From assembly GCA_002351705.1 (NCBI GenBank), contig DEHC01000028.1, positions 2,127-20,815 of the forward strand: a stretch of 18,689 bases of DNA, given 5' to 3'. Within the stretch, counting starts at the first letter, position 1; the number at the start of each line of letters is the position of its first letter. A model generated the notes under the pieces. It was not told where the DNA came from, ran no database searches, and worked only from the letters and a program-made list of their open reading frames with translations. This document shows positions 7,122 to 13,858 of the stretch, piece by piece. The stretch is from Gammaproteobacteria bacterium UBA2810 (lineage in GTDB: Bacteria > Pseudomonadota > Gammaproteobacteria > Enterobacterales > Succinivibrionaceae). Both the position numbers and the translations under genes were made by a program.

Positions 7122-7155
7122 AGAAGGAGAGGCTTGTGTCTCTCCTTCTTCATTC
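7122..7155 (+). terminator. Probable terminator of the channel gene
   Basis: AGAAGGAGAG pairs with CTCTCCTTCT in a perfect 10-bp stem with an 8-nt loop, 43 nt after the stop. The tail TCATTC is only moderately T-rich, so termination may be incomplete. A GC-rich inverted repeat, CCGGC-N5-GCCGG, lies just before it. Confidence 0.5.
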
Positions 7156-7195
7156 ATGCTCAGGGCGCATTTCCCTCATGCCATACCCTGGGGTG

Positions 7196-7225
7196 GGTGA
7201 CATTCACCGGGAGAGCAAATATTAT
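7196..7225 (+). promoter_or_regulatory. Sigma-70-like promoter of CAP lipoprotein 2, with overlapping palindrome
   Basis: GTGACA (7197-7202), a 17-nt spacer and TATTAT (7220-7225) each match the consensus hexamers at five of six positions. This puts the start of transcription near 7232 and leaves a leader of about 90 nt. The perfect inverted repeat GGTGA-CAT-TCACC (7196-7208) overlaps the -35 element and could be an operator. Confidence 0.6.
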
Positions 7226-7322
7226 CGGAGAATCCCGGGATCCGCTTTTTGAGCCCGGAAATATCCCAACAGACTGAGAAACAGCCGGTCTTAATCCGGC
7301 CGGAACCCGCGGAGAACTGATT

Positions 7323-8045
7323 ATGCGCAAATTAACCATGATGACGGCAGCCGCCGCGTCGGTGATCATGCTGACTGGATGCGAGGCACTCGTAGAGGAA
7401 CTTGTCAACACTCTGCTCGAGGATGACGACTACGGCTACTACGATGACGGCTATGACGACGATTACGACAGCTATGACGGCCCTTCATGCGGAGGCAACA
7501 GCAATTACAACGCAAACAACAATAACGGCTATGACGATGACGGCTATGACGACGGTCCTTCATGCGGCGGGAACAGCAGCGGCTATGACGGCTCCGGCTC
7601 CTCTGGCTCGAAGAGCTCCGGCCTCTCGTCATCCGACATAAAGGCCGTGCTGAGCCTCCACAACCGGGAAAGAAGGTCAGTCGGCGTCGGGGATCTCTCA
7701 TGGGACTCGAGAATCGCCGGAATCGCGAAGAGCTACGCGCAGCAGCTCGCCTCGACCTGCTCTTTCCAGCACTCCGGGAGGCAGGGACTCGGCGAGAACC
7801 TCTTCATGGGCACCAAGGGCTACTACTCGGCCGCTGACGGCGTGAAGAACTGGATAGACGAGAAGCAGCACTACGACTACAACATGAACGGAAGCTTCGA
7901 CGGGCAGGTTGTCGGGCACTATACCCAGGTGGTGTGGGGCAGCACGAGGCAGGTCGGCTGCGGCACCGCCGTCGGCTGCGGGAACATGTTCCTCGTCTGC
8001 AACTACTATCCGCAGGGAAATTATATCGGTCAGAGACCGTACTGA
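7323..8045 (+). CDS. CAP (SCP/PR1)-domain lipoprotein 2 with Asp/Tyr-rich repeat linker
   Basis: A 240-residue predicted lipoprotein with signal sequence and lipobox LTGC (Cys20). GGAG lies 8 nt before the ATG. Residues about 34-90 are low complexity, dominated by Asp, Tyr, Gly and Asn, and include PSCGGNS at 54-60 and again at 79-85, a 25-residue period. The CAP domain (about 103-237) is well preserved. The four cavity residues are expected to be His150 (CSFQHSG), Glu158 (GENL), Glu180 (W177-x2-E) and His199 (GHYTQVVW, 198-205). The CAP2 motif VCNYYPQGN is intact, and Cys146, Cys213, Cys219 and Cys226 may form disulfides. The acidic linker could bind cations, but it does not form a proper EF-hand loop. 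It is a clear paralog of the protein at 5108-5944; both share LHNxERRS, DLSWD, GYYSAADGV and GCGNMFLVC. It has its own promoter and terminator. Function is unknown. Confidence 0.9.
   Translation: MRKLTMMTAAAASVIMLTGCEALVEELVNTLLEDDDYGYYDDGYDDDYDSYDGPSCGGNSNYNANNNNGYDDDGYDDGPSCGGNSSGYDGSGSSGSKSSGLSSSDIKAVLSLHNRERRSVGVGDLSWDSRIAGIAKSYAQQLASTCSFQHSGRQGLGENLFMGTKGYYSAADGVKNWIDEKQHYDYNMNGSFDGQVVGHYTQVVWGSTRQVGCGTAVGCGNMFLVCNYYPQGNYIGQRPY
7482..7577 (+). repeat. Two 21-nt direct repeats inside CAP lipoprotein 2
   Basis: The codons for PSCGGNS occur at 7482-7502 and 7557-7577, 75 nt apart, within Asp/Tyr/Gly codon-rich flanks (GGCTATGACGA-type units). They look like an in-frame tandem duplication of a 25-codon linker unit and could vary in copy number between strains. 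Confidence 0.75.
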
Positions 8046-8054
8046 TTCTGTGAC

Positions 8055-8081
8055 AAAAAAGGCATGGCGTTCTGCCATGCC
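8055..8081 (-). terminator. Intrinsic terminator of yggS–proC
   Basis: Read leftward, GGCATGGC pairs with GCCATGCC in a perfect 8-bp stem with a 5-nt loop, followed by TTTTTT (8060-8055). It lies 63 nt past the proC stop, beyond the oppositely oriented CAP 2 terminator. Confidence 0.85.
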
Positions 8082-8097
8082 GTCTTCCCACGGATGC

Positions 8098-8131
8098 ATC
8101 CCCCGGCAGTCTCTCTCACCGGGGGATTTTT
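8098..8131 (+). terminator. Intrinsic terminator of CAP lipoprotein 2
   Basis: ATCCCCCGG pairs with CCGGGGGAT in a perfect 9-bp stem with a 12-nt loop, ending in TTTTT (8127-8131). It is 53 nt after the CAP 2 stop and 13 nt before the end of proC. Confidence 0.85.
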
Positions 8132-8143
8132 CATTGCAGGCTC

Positions 8144-8965
8144 TCAGAAGAGCTTCGCCATCTCGGCCGCACGGTCCTCGCAGGCCTTAAGGCCGTCCTT
8201 CACGGTCCCAGGGAGATTTCCCTTCCTGAAGGCCTCAAGCGCGGCGAAGGTCGTCCCGCCCTTGCTGGTTACCGCCTCACGGAGCTCTGCTAGGGTCTTC
8301 TCCGGACTCTTCTCCGCTAGGAGAATCGAGCCGATGGCGCCTCCCTCCACGATGTCGCGGGCGCTCTTCCCGTCCATGCCGCGGCTCACGCCGTACTCGA
8401 CCATGGCCTCCATGATCATGAAGAAGTAGGCGGGGCTGGAGCCAGAGAGGGCGGTGACGGTGTTGATCTCATCCTCGGTCTTCACCCATACCCATTTGCC
8501 GGCGGCAGATGCGATTTTCTCCGCGGTCCGGAGATCGTCATCGCCGAGCCCGGGGGCGGCGAACATTCCGGTCATGCCGCGCCCGATGAGTGCAGGGGTG
8601 TTGGGCATGAAGCGGACAATCCTTCTGTGGCCGCCGAGGAGCTCCGAGAGGCGCTCGACCGTGATGCCGGCGGCGACGCTGATGACGAGCTTCCCCTCCA
8701 TTGAGCCGATTTCACTCATGAGCTCTGTGAGGCACTTCTCCATGACCTGCGGCTTTACGGCAAGCACGACAGTGTCCGCGTCACGGACGTTATCGGCGTT
8801 CGAGGTTGTGACGCTGACGCCGAGCCTTGCGCGGAGGGCGTCAAGCTTTTCCATGTGGGGCGCGGAGAGGGAGACGAGCGACGGGGCCATGCCGGAGCTG
8901 ACGAGCCCGCCTGCGAATGCGCCGGCCATGTTGCCGGCGCCGATGAATGCGATTTTTCCGTTCAT
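8144..8965 (-). CDS. proC: Pyrroline-5-carboxylate reductase ProC
   Basis: Cytoplasmic NAD(P)H-dependent enzyme that reduces 1-pyrroline-5-carboxylate to L-proline, the last step of proline synthesis. The 273 residues match the family. The Rossmann nucleotide-binding motif is IAFIGAGNMAGA (about 5-16). VKPQ (about 71-74), RFMPNTPALIGRGMTG, LSGSSPAYFF and LREAVTSKGGTT (near the C-terminus) are the family signatures, the last of these the substrate-binding P5CR motif. AGGA lies 7 nt before ATG 8965. It follows yggS by 67 nt in the same direction, with a strong hairpin in the gap, so the two are probably co-transcribed. The pair next to pilT matches the order known in Pseudomonas and Vibrio. Confidence 0.97.
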   Translation of the reverse strand: MNGKIAFIGAGNMAGAFAGGLVSSGMAPSLVSLSAPHMEKLDALRARLGVSVTTSNADNVRDADTVVLAVKPQVMEKCLTELMSEIGSMEGKLVISVAAGITVERLSELLGGHRRIVRFMPNTPALIGRGMTGMFAAPGLGDDDLRTAEKIASAAGKWVWVKTEDEINTVTALSGSSPAYFFMIMEAMVEYGVSRGMDGKSARDIVEGGAIGSILLAEKSPEKTLAELREAVTSKGGTTFAALEAFRKGNLPGTVKDGLKACEDRAAEMAKLF

Positions 8966-8982
8966 TTTGAATCCTGTGATTT

Positions 8983-9005
8983 GGCGGGAGCATCGTGCTC
9001 CCGCC
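8983..9005 (-). other. Perfect 10-bp hairpin between yggS and proC
   Basis: GGCGGGAGCA and TGCTCCCGCC flank a 3-nt loop, giving a perfect 10-bp stem. No T-run follows on either strand (leftward it continues AAATCAC), so it is not a standard intrinsic terminator. It lies just upstream of the proC ribosome-binding site and could act as a processing site, stability element or translational control hairpin. Confidence 0.6.
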
Positions 9006-9032
9006 GGCCTTGATTACTGATTGGATGGAGTG

Positions 9033-9743
9033 TCAGGCAGAAGCCTTCTTCGAGTAGTCCCTGGCGCCGAAGATGGCGGTCCCGATTCTGACCTCAGTGC
9101 TTCCGGCGGCTATGGCCTCGTCCATGTCGTGGGTCATGCCGAGGGAGAGCGTGTCGATGTCCGGGTACTTCTGCTGCAGCGTCCTGAACATCTCATTCAT
9201 CCTCCTGAAGCTCTCAAGGAGGATATCCCTGTTGTCGGTCTTCAGGGCAATCGCCATCAGACCGCGGAGCTTAAGGCGCGGAAATTTGCTGATTTCGTTA
9301 GAGAGATCTAAAACCTGACTAATTTCTATTCCCTGTTTCTGCTCTTCTTGGCTAATATTCACCTGCAGACAGACGTTGAGAGGCGGCATGCTGTCCGGAC
9401 GCTGGTTGTTGAGGCGCTCGGCGATGTGGACACGGTCGATGCTCTCGGCCCAGCTGCAGCTCTCCGCTATAAGCCGGGTCTTGTTTGACTGGATGGGACC
9501 GATGAAGTGCCATTCGATATCCTTATATCCGGCCTCGCTGAGCTCTCTGGCCTTGTCGGCGCACTCCTTGGCGTAGTTCTCGCCGAAGAGGCGCTGCCCG
9601 GCATTGTAGGCCTCTATGATGTCGGAGACCGGCTTGGTCTTGCTGACGGCGAGAAGCTTTACCGAATTCTCTTCTCTGTTTGCGGCCTTTTCGGAGGCGC
9701 GTATTTTATTAAGGACTTCCGACAGATTTTGAGTTACGCTCAT
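9033..9743 (-). CDS. yggS: YggS/PLPBP family pyridoxal-phosphate homeostasis protein
   Basis: A 236-residue cytoplasmic PLP-binding protein with an alanine-racemase-like TIM barrel and no known catalytic activity. In the family it maintains vitamin B6 balance and affects amino and keto acid pools. The PLP lysine is Lys35 within LLAVSKTKP (30-38). FGENY, WHFIGPIQSNKTRLI, VNISQEEQKQGI, LRGLMAI and LSLGMTHDMDEAI...RIGTAIFGAR are all present; the last segment holds the phosphate-binding Ser/Thr region. No strong ribosome-binding site precedes ATG 9743. The start codon lies 43 nt from the divergent pilT start, so promoters must overlap the two 5' ends. It lies upstream of proC in a conserved gene order. 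Confidence 0.96.
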   Translation of the reverse strand: MSVTQNLSEVLNKIRASEKAANREENSVKLLAVSKTKPVSDIIEAYNAGQRLFGENYAKECADKARELSEAGYKDIEWHFIGPIQSNKTRLIAESCSWAESIDRVHIAERLNNQRPDSMPPLNVCLQVNISQEEQKQGIEISQVLDLSNEISKFPRLKLRGLMAIALKTDNRDILLESFRRMNEMFRTLQQKYPDIDTLSLGMTHDMDEAIAAGSTEVRIGTAIFGARDYSKKASA

Positions 9744-9746
9744 AAT
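9719..9746 (+). promoter_or_regulatory. Candidate pilT–pilU promoter
   Basis: CCGACA (9719-9724), a 16-nt spacer and CATAAT (9741-9746) resemble a sigma-70 promoter, four and five of six positions respectively. It would overlap the yggS start codon and leave a leader of about 34 nt. It is weak and judged by eye. Confidence 0.35.
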
Positions 9747-9786
9747 TTTCGACTTTGACCTTTGAATTACCTAACGGGACTAACAA

Positions 9787-10830
9787 ATGGATCTTGACAT
9801 AACTGAGCTGTTGTCATTCAGTGTAAGCAACGGCGCTTCCGACCTGCATCTCTCATCAGGTCTCCCTCCAATGATACGTGTCGACGGCGATATGCGCAAG
9901 CTTGAGCTGCCGCCCCTGGAGCACAAGGATGTCTACAAGCTCATTTACGACATCATGAGCGATAAGCAGAGAACCGAGCTCGAGGAGAACCTCGAGTGCG
10001 ACTTCTCCTTTGAAATCCCGAAGATCGCGCGCTTCCGTGTCAACGCGTTCAACCAGAACCGCGGCATCGCCGCAGTATTCCGTACCATTCCGAGCAAGGT
10101 GCTGACCCTCGAGGACCTCAAGTGCCCCGCAGTGTTCCGCGACATCGCGTCCTACCCGCGCGGGCTGGTGCTCGTCACCGGGCCTACCGGCTCGGGAAAG
10201 TCAACCACCCTTGCCGCCATGATTGACTACGTCAACGAGTCGAGGCATGACCACATCCTCACCATCGAGGACCCTATCGAATTCGTCCACACCTCGAAGA
10301 ACTGCCTGGTGAACCAGCGCGAGGTGCACCGCGACACCCACTCCTTCAGCAACGCGCTCCGCTCGGCACTCCGTGAGGACCCGGACATCATCCTGGTCGG
10401 AGAGCTCCGCGACCTTGAGACCATCAGGCTTGCGCTGACCGCCGCAGAGACCGGACACCTGGTGTTCGGAACCCTGCACACCAACTCAGCCACCAAGACC
10501 ATCGACCGTATCATCGACGTGTTCCCGGCTGCCGAGAAGGGCATGGTAAGGTCGATGCTCTCCGAGTCCCTTGACGCGGTAATTTCCCAGACCCTCCTCA
10601 AGAAGATCGGAGGAGGCCGAATCGCCGCCCACGAGATCATGATTGCTACCCCTCCTATCAGAAACCTCATCAGAGAGGACAAGGTCGCACAGATGTACTC
10701 GACCATCCAGACCAGCGCGGCCTACGGAATGAAGACCCTTGACGCCGACCTCAACAACCTCGTCCGCCGCGGGCTCGTCACTGTCGACGATGCGCGCGCG
10801 AAGGCCAAGGATCCTAATACCATCGGCTGA
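9787..10830 (+). CDS. pilT: Type IV pilus retraction ATPase PilT
   Basis: A 347-residue hexameric secretion-type ATPase at the inner-membrane base of the type IV pilus, which powers pilus retraction in twitching motility and DNA uptake. The N-terminal PAS-like domain (about 1-100) starts with the typical ASDLHLSSG segment. The ATPase core has Walker A GPTGSGKST (132-140), an Asp box TIEDPIEF (159-166), Walker B around DPDIILVGELRD (198-209) and a His box TAAETGHLVFGTLHTNS (218-234). Near the C-terminus, the retraction motif usually written AIRNLIRE reads PIRNLIRE. The ribosome-binding site is poor (CGGGA about 9 nt before ATG). pilU follows after 18 nt. No other pilus genes are in the window; in this lineage they are commonly encoded elsewhere. 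Confidence 0.97.
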   Translation: MDLDITELLSFSVSNGASDLHLSSGLPPMIRVDGDMRKLELPPLEHKDVYKLIYDIMSDKQRTELEENLECDFSFEIPKIARFRVNAFNQNRGIAAVFRTIPSKVLTLEDLKCPAVFRDIASYPRGLVLVTGPTGSGKSTTLAAMIDYVNESRHDHILTIEDPIEFVHTSKNCLVNQREVHRDTHSFSNALRSALREDPDIILVGELRDLETIRLALTAAETGHLVFGTLHTNSATKTIDRIIDVFPAAEKGMVRSMLSESLDAVISQTLLKKIGGGRIAAHEIMIATPPIRNLIREDKVAQMYSTIQTSAAYGMKTLDADLNNLVRRGLVTVDDARAKAKDPNTIG

Positions 10831-10848
10831 TGACGGAGAAGCTGCACT

Positions 10849-11982
10849 ATGATGAATCCCAACGAGATCAAGCTCGATAAATACTTGAGAATCATGTGGC
10901 AGATCAACGCATCCGATCTGTTCATCACCTGGAACCTGGAGCCGAGCGTCAAGGTCAACGGAACCGTCCGCAAGATCGACGACCAGATCCTTGACGACGA
11001 GGCTGTCAACGAGCTCGTCGAGGAGACCTTCTACGGCCGTGACGACCTCCGTCAGCAGTACTACACCGACTGGGAGGCCAACTTCGCCATCGAGCGCCCT
11101 GACACCGGGCGTTTCCGTGTGAGCTGCTTCTGGCAGCTCGGCCACCAGGGCGTGGTATTCCGCCGCATCGTGACAGAAATCCCGACCATCGAGCAGCTCA
11201 AGATCCCCGAGGTCCTGAGACAGCTCGTCATGGAGAAGAGAGGACTGATTATCTTCGTCGGTGCGACCGGCGCAGGTAAGTCAACCACCCAGGCTGCCAT
11301 GATCGGCTACCGCAACCAGACCACCGAGGGACACATCCTCACGGTCGAGGACCCTATCGAATACGTCCACCAGCACCAGCGCTCCATCATCACCCAGCGC
11401 GAGGTAGGCGTGGACACCAAGTCCTTCGACGCGGCCCTGAAGTCAGCACTCCGTGAGGCGCCCGACGTAATCCTCATCGGAGAAATCAGATCCGAGGAGA
11501 CCATGAACTACGCGCTCTCCTTCGCCGAGACCGGACACCTCTGCATGGCGACCCTGCACGCGAACAACGCGAACCAGGCGATCGAGCGTATCATGCACCT
11601 CGTTCCGGAAAGCCGCCACCAGCAGCTCCTCTTCGATCTGGCGTTCAACCTGAGGGGCGTCATCGCGCAGCAGCTCGTTCCGACCATTGACGGAAACGGC
11701 CGCCGCGCAGCCTTCGAGATCCTGCTCGGAACCCCTGTCGTCAAGGATACCCTCCTCAAGGGCAACCTCGGCGAGCTCAAGGACATCATGAAGCAGTCCC
11801 GCGAGGCCGGAATGGTCACCTTCGACCAGTCGCTCTTCGAGCTCTACAGCGAGGGTGTCATCTCCTACGATGACGCGCTGAAGTTCGCCGACTCCGCAAA
11901 CGAAGTCCGCCTCAAGATCAAGCTCGCGAACGGCACGACCGACGACGACGGCGGCTCGCTCAAGAACATCTCGTTCTACTGA
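10849..11982 (+). CDS. pilU: PilT-dependent retraction ATPase PilU
   Basis: A 377-residue PilT paralog that assists PilT in pilus retraction in gammaproteobacteria and usually cannot work without it. The N-terminal domain includes NASDLFITWNLEPSVKVNG (20-38). The ATPase core has Walker A GATGAGKST (138-146), Asp box TVEDPIEY (165-172), Walker B around APDVILIGEIRS (204-215) and His box FAETGHLCMATLHANN (225-240). The longer C-terminal tail (about 340-377), ending in an Asp/Gly-rich DDDGG stretch, is typical of PilU and distinguishes it from PilT. GGAG lies 10 nt before ATG 10849; a second ATG follows at once. It is 18 nt downstream of pilT, and a terminator 31 nt after its stop closes the operon. 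Confidence 0.95.
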   Translation: MMNPNEIKLDKYLRIMWQINASDLFITWNLEPSVKVNGTVRKIDDQILDDEAVNELVEETFYGRDDLRQQYYTDWEANFAIERPDTGRFRVSCFWQLGHQGVVFRRIVTEIPTIEQLKIPEVLRQLVMEKRGLIIFVGATGAGKSTTQAAMIGYRNQTTEGHILTVEDPIEYVHQHQRSIITQREVGVDTKSFDAALKSALREAPDVILIGEIRSEETMNYALSFAETGHLCMATLHANNANQAIERIMHLVPESRHQQLLFDLAFNLRGVIAQQLVPTIDGNGRRAAFEILLGTPVVKDTLLKGNLGELKDIMKQSREAGMVTFDQSLFELYSEGVISYDDALKFADSANEVRLKIKLANGTTDDDGGSLKNISFY

Positions 11983-12012
11983 TCGGAAGCCCTGTCACAA
12001 AAATATCCACAG

Positions 12013-12040
12013 TCCCCTGCCTCCGGGCGGGGGATTTTTC
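12013..12040 (+). terminator. Intrinsic terminator of pilT–pilU
   Basis: TCCCCTGCC pairs with GGCGGGGGA in a 9-bp stem with one G-U pair and a TCCG tetraloop, followed by TTTTTC. It starts 31 nt after the pilU stop. Confidence 0.9.
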
Positions 12041-12521
12041 TTTATAGAACAGACGCTGATCAGCGCTGTCGGCATTGCACGATCAGATGACTGTCTTACC
12101 GGCAGACAGACGCCTGCCCGGAGGGCATCTGGACCGCTCGCCACGCTAGAGCGGGATAAGCTTTTCTGCGGATTACATCATTGTGAGCCGCTGACCGTAC
12201 CTCTTTCAGAATAAGATGCGCAGTTTAAGGTGACAGCAGATTCGAAAATTTTGCCGGAAGATAAATCGTCTGGCCGGAAGACATTAGCGTTTCTGTTACT
12301 TTATGCACTGCATGCGTTTGTCTGTTGTTTTCCAGGAATACGCACCAGCAGTGCTGATGAAGGACACCAGTCCGTGTTCTGACTATGCTGTGTGACTGTT
12401 TGCGTTATGTATTCCTGTTGCCTCTTCATGCTATAACAGTTTGCATGCAGCTAATATCCTGTATCATACGGTCATGGACTAAGTCCGATCATTCATACTG
12501 GCGAATGGGGAAAACAGAAAA
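12041..12521 (+). other. Long intergenic region without a supported gene
   Basis: No convincing coding frame. It holds a 12-bp perfect palindrome CGCTGATCAGCG (12054-12065), small hairpins TGCCC-GGA-GGGCA (12115-12127) and CCGCTC-N9-GAGCGG (12134-12154), and two copies of GCCGGAAGA (12253-12261 and 12273-12281, 20 nt apart). TGCTATAAC (12429-12437) resembles an extended -10 element for the downstream kinase gene. The DNA becomes visibly more AT-rich from about 12200. A small RNA is possible but unsupported. Confidence 0.5.
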
Positions 12522-13691
12522 ATGACTGAATATATTCTGATGAACAAGGACATAGAAGTTCTTCCATTCACTATAGTCTATGACAGAAACAATTTTTATT
12601 CGTTCATGGCTGACAGACCTCTCGGGAGACTGCCGCTTGGTTTTGAGAGCATGGAAAACTGGATAGAGAACCGGAAGGCCTCCAAACACAACGGATTCCT
12701 GGCAGAGTTGATGGATCAGTGTGGATGCCGGAATGCAGAGGGCTTCATTAGGGTTACTCATGCTACATCGATTAATGATACTTTCTGGGTAAAGAGTGCA
12801 GCAGAGAACGTTCATTGGAAAGATGTATCACTTTATACTAACGATTTTGATGAGACTATTTCGAAGCTGGCATTTGAGGGAATTGGTCTGTATGGTATTC
12901 AGCTTAGCTCAACATCTCCTGAACTCACAACAAACGGAAGCTTCAGGAAGTGTTTCCGCAAGGAAAACGGTACAATTTTTATGTACAAGAGAGGCAGTTC
13001 TGGCTATGCAAACGCCGGAACCGAGCCTTACTGCGAGATAATCGGCAGCGGTGTCGCAGAAAAGCTCTGCAGGAATTCCGTGCACTATGATCTCGTTACG
13101 CTGCATGGCGAGACAGCGACAAGATGCCGGCTGTTCACCAGTGAAAAGTACGGCTATGCCCCTTTTTCTGTGTTCATGAAGGGGCATACTCTGAGCATTT
13201 CCAAGACTGTATCATTCTTTGAAAGACTCGGGCAGGAATCTGCCGATACGTTCAGACGGATGATGGTGATTGACGCGCTGACCTTCAACAGGGACAGGCA
13301 TGCCGGCAATTTCGGCGTGCTTTTCGACAATGACACTCTTGAGCCTGTGAAAATGGCTCCGGTCTTTGACATGAATATGTGCATGCTTGCTGGCTTCATG
13401 GAACAGGATCTCGAAAAGCCTTGGTCGCGTATAAGGCAGTTTTCTCCCTCTTTTGCTGGAGTAAATGATTTCATTTCACTCGGCATGGCTTTCCTGAATT
13501 CCTGGATCAGGAAGGATCTGATAAGCACGGGCAGACTTACCGTCGATATCAGGCCGGACAAAGTCATGACCAGGGACATGTTGAGCCGCCTTGAGAAAAT
13601 CCTCAATTTGCAGAGGGACGCGATTCTTTCCGGAAAATATTCCGACGAGTCAGAGGTCTTTGTCCCCGGCGTCAGCATTGACAAGCTCTGA
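12522..13691 (+). CDS. Orphan HipA/CtkA-like protein kinase
   Basis: A 389-residue predicted Ser/Thr kinase with the HipA fold, probably cytoplasmic. The N-terminal third includes DTFWVKSAAENVHWKDVSLY (86-105), seen in stand-alone HipA-like proteins. TNGSFRKCFRKENGTIFMYK (137-156) suggests the glycine-rich loop and ATP-binding Lys156, with Glu172 as its possible partner. The catalytic segment FNRDRHAGNFGVL (255-267) supplies Asp258 and Asn263, and PVFD (280-283) gives the metal-binding Asp283. No small HipB-like antitoxin gene lies on either side, so a classical hipBA toxin–antitoxin pair is not supported; a CtkA-like or other stand-alone kinase fits better. The region is clearly AT-richer than its neighbours: 18 of 60 bases are G or C at 12541-12600, against 33 of 60 in pilU at 11461-11520. 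Codon choice differs too, suggesting horizontal acquisition. The target is unknown. Confidence 0.8.
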   Translation: MTEYILMNKDIEVLPFTIVYDRNNFYSFMADRPLGRLPLGFESMENWIENRKASKHNGFLAELMDQCGCRNAEGFIRVTHATSINDTFWVKSAAENVHWKDVSLYTNDFDETISKLAFEGIGLYGIQLSSTSPELTTNGSFRKCFRKENGTIFMYKRGSSGYANAGTEPYCEIIGSGVAEKLCRNSVHYDLVTLHGETATRCRLFTSEKYGYAPFSVFMKGHTLSISKTVSFFERLGQESADTFRRMMVIDALTFNRDRHAGNFGVLFDNDTLEPVKMAPVFDMNMCMLAGFMEQDLEKPWSRIRQFSPSFAGVNDFISLGMAFLNSWIRKDLISTGRLTVDIRPDKVMTRDMLSRLEKILNLQRDAILSGKYSDESEVFVPGVSIDKL

Positions 13692-13747
13692 GAAACAGCT
13701 CTGGCATGTGTCTTAGGCAGCGCCTGCTTTCATCTTTTCATCAAAAA

Positions 13748-13776
13748 TTCACGGTCTCTTCAAAATCGGGTAAAAT
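13748..13776 (+). promoter_or_regulatory. Candidate promoter of the TSUP permease
   Basis: TTCACG (13748-13753), a 17-nt spacer and TAAAAT (13771-13776) match the sigma-70 hexamers at four and five of six positions. The leader to ATG 13859 would be about 75 nt. It lies outside the kinase gene, so the permease can be expressed independently. Confidence 0.5.
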
Positions 13777-13858
13777 CCGTGTTGCTGCAAAACGTGATCT
13801 GCTTAACGTTTCGGCCTGTCTCTGCCAAGTCACCGGCCACGGCCGGCCGGAGCCTCCA

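Noticed and set aside
12041..12521. HipB-like antitoxin upstream of the kinase
   Set aside because: No frame in the gap encodes a small helix-turn-helix protein with a start signal.
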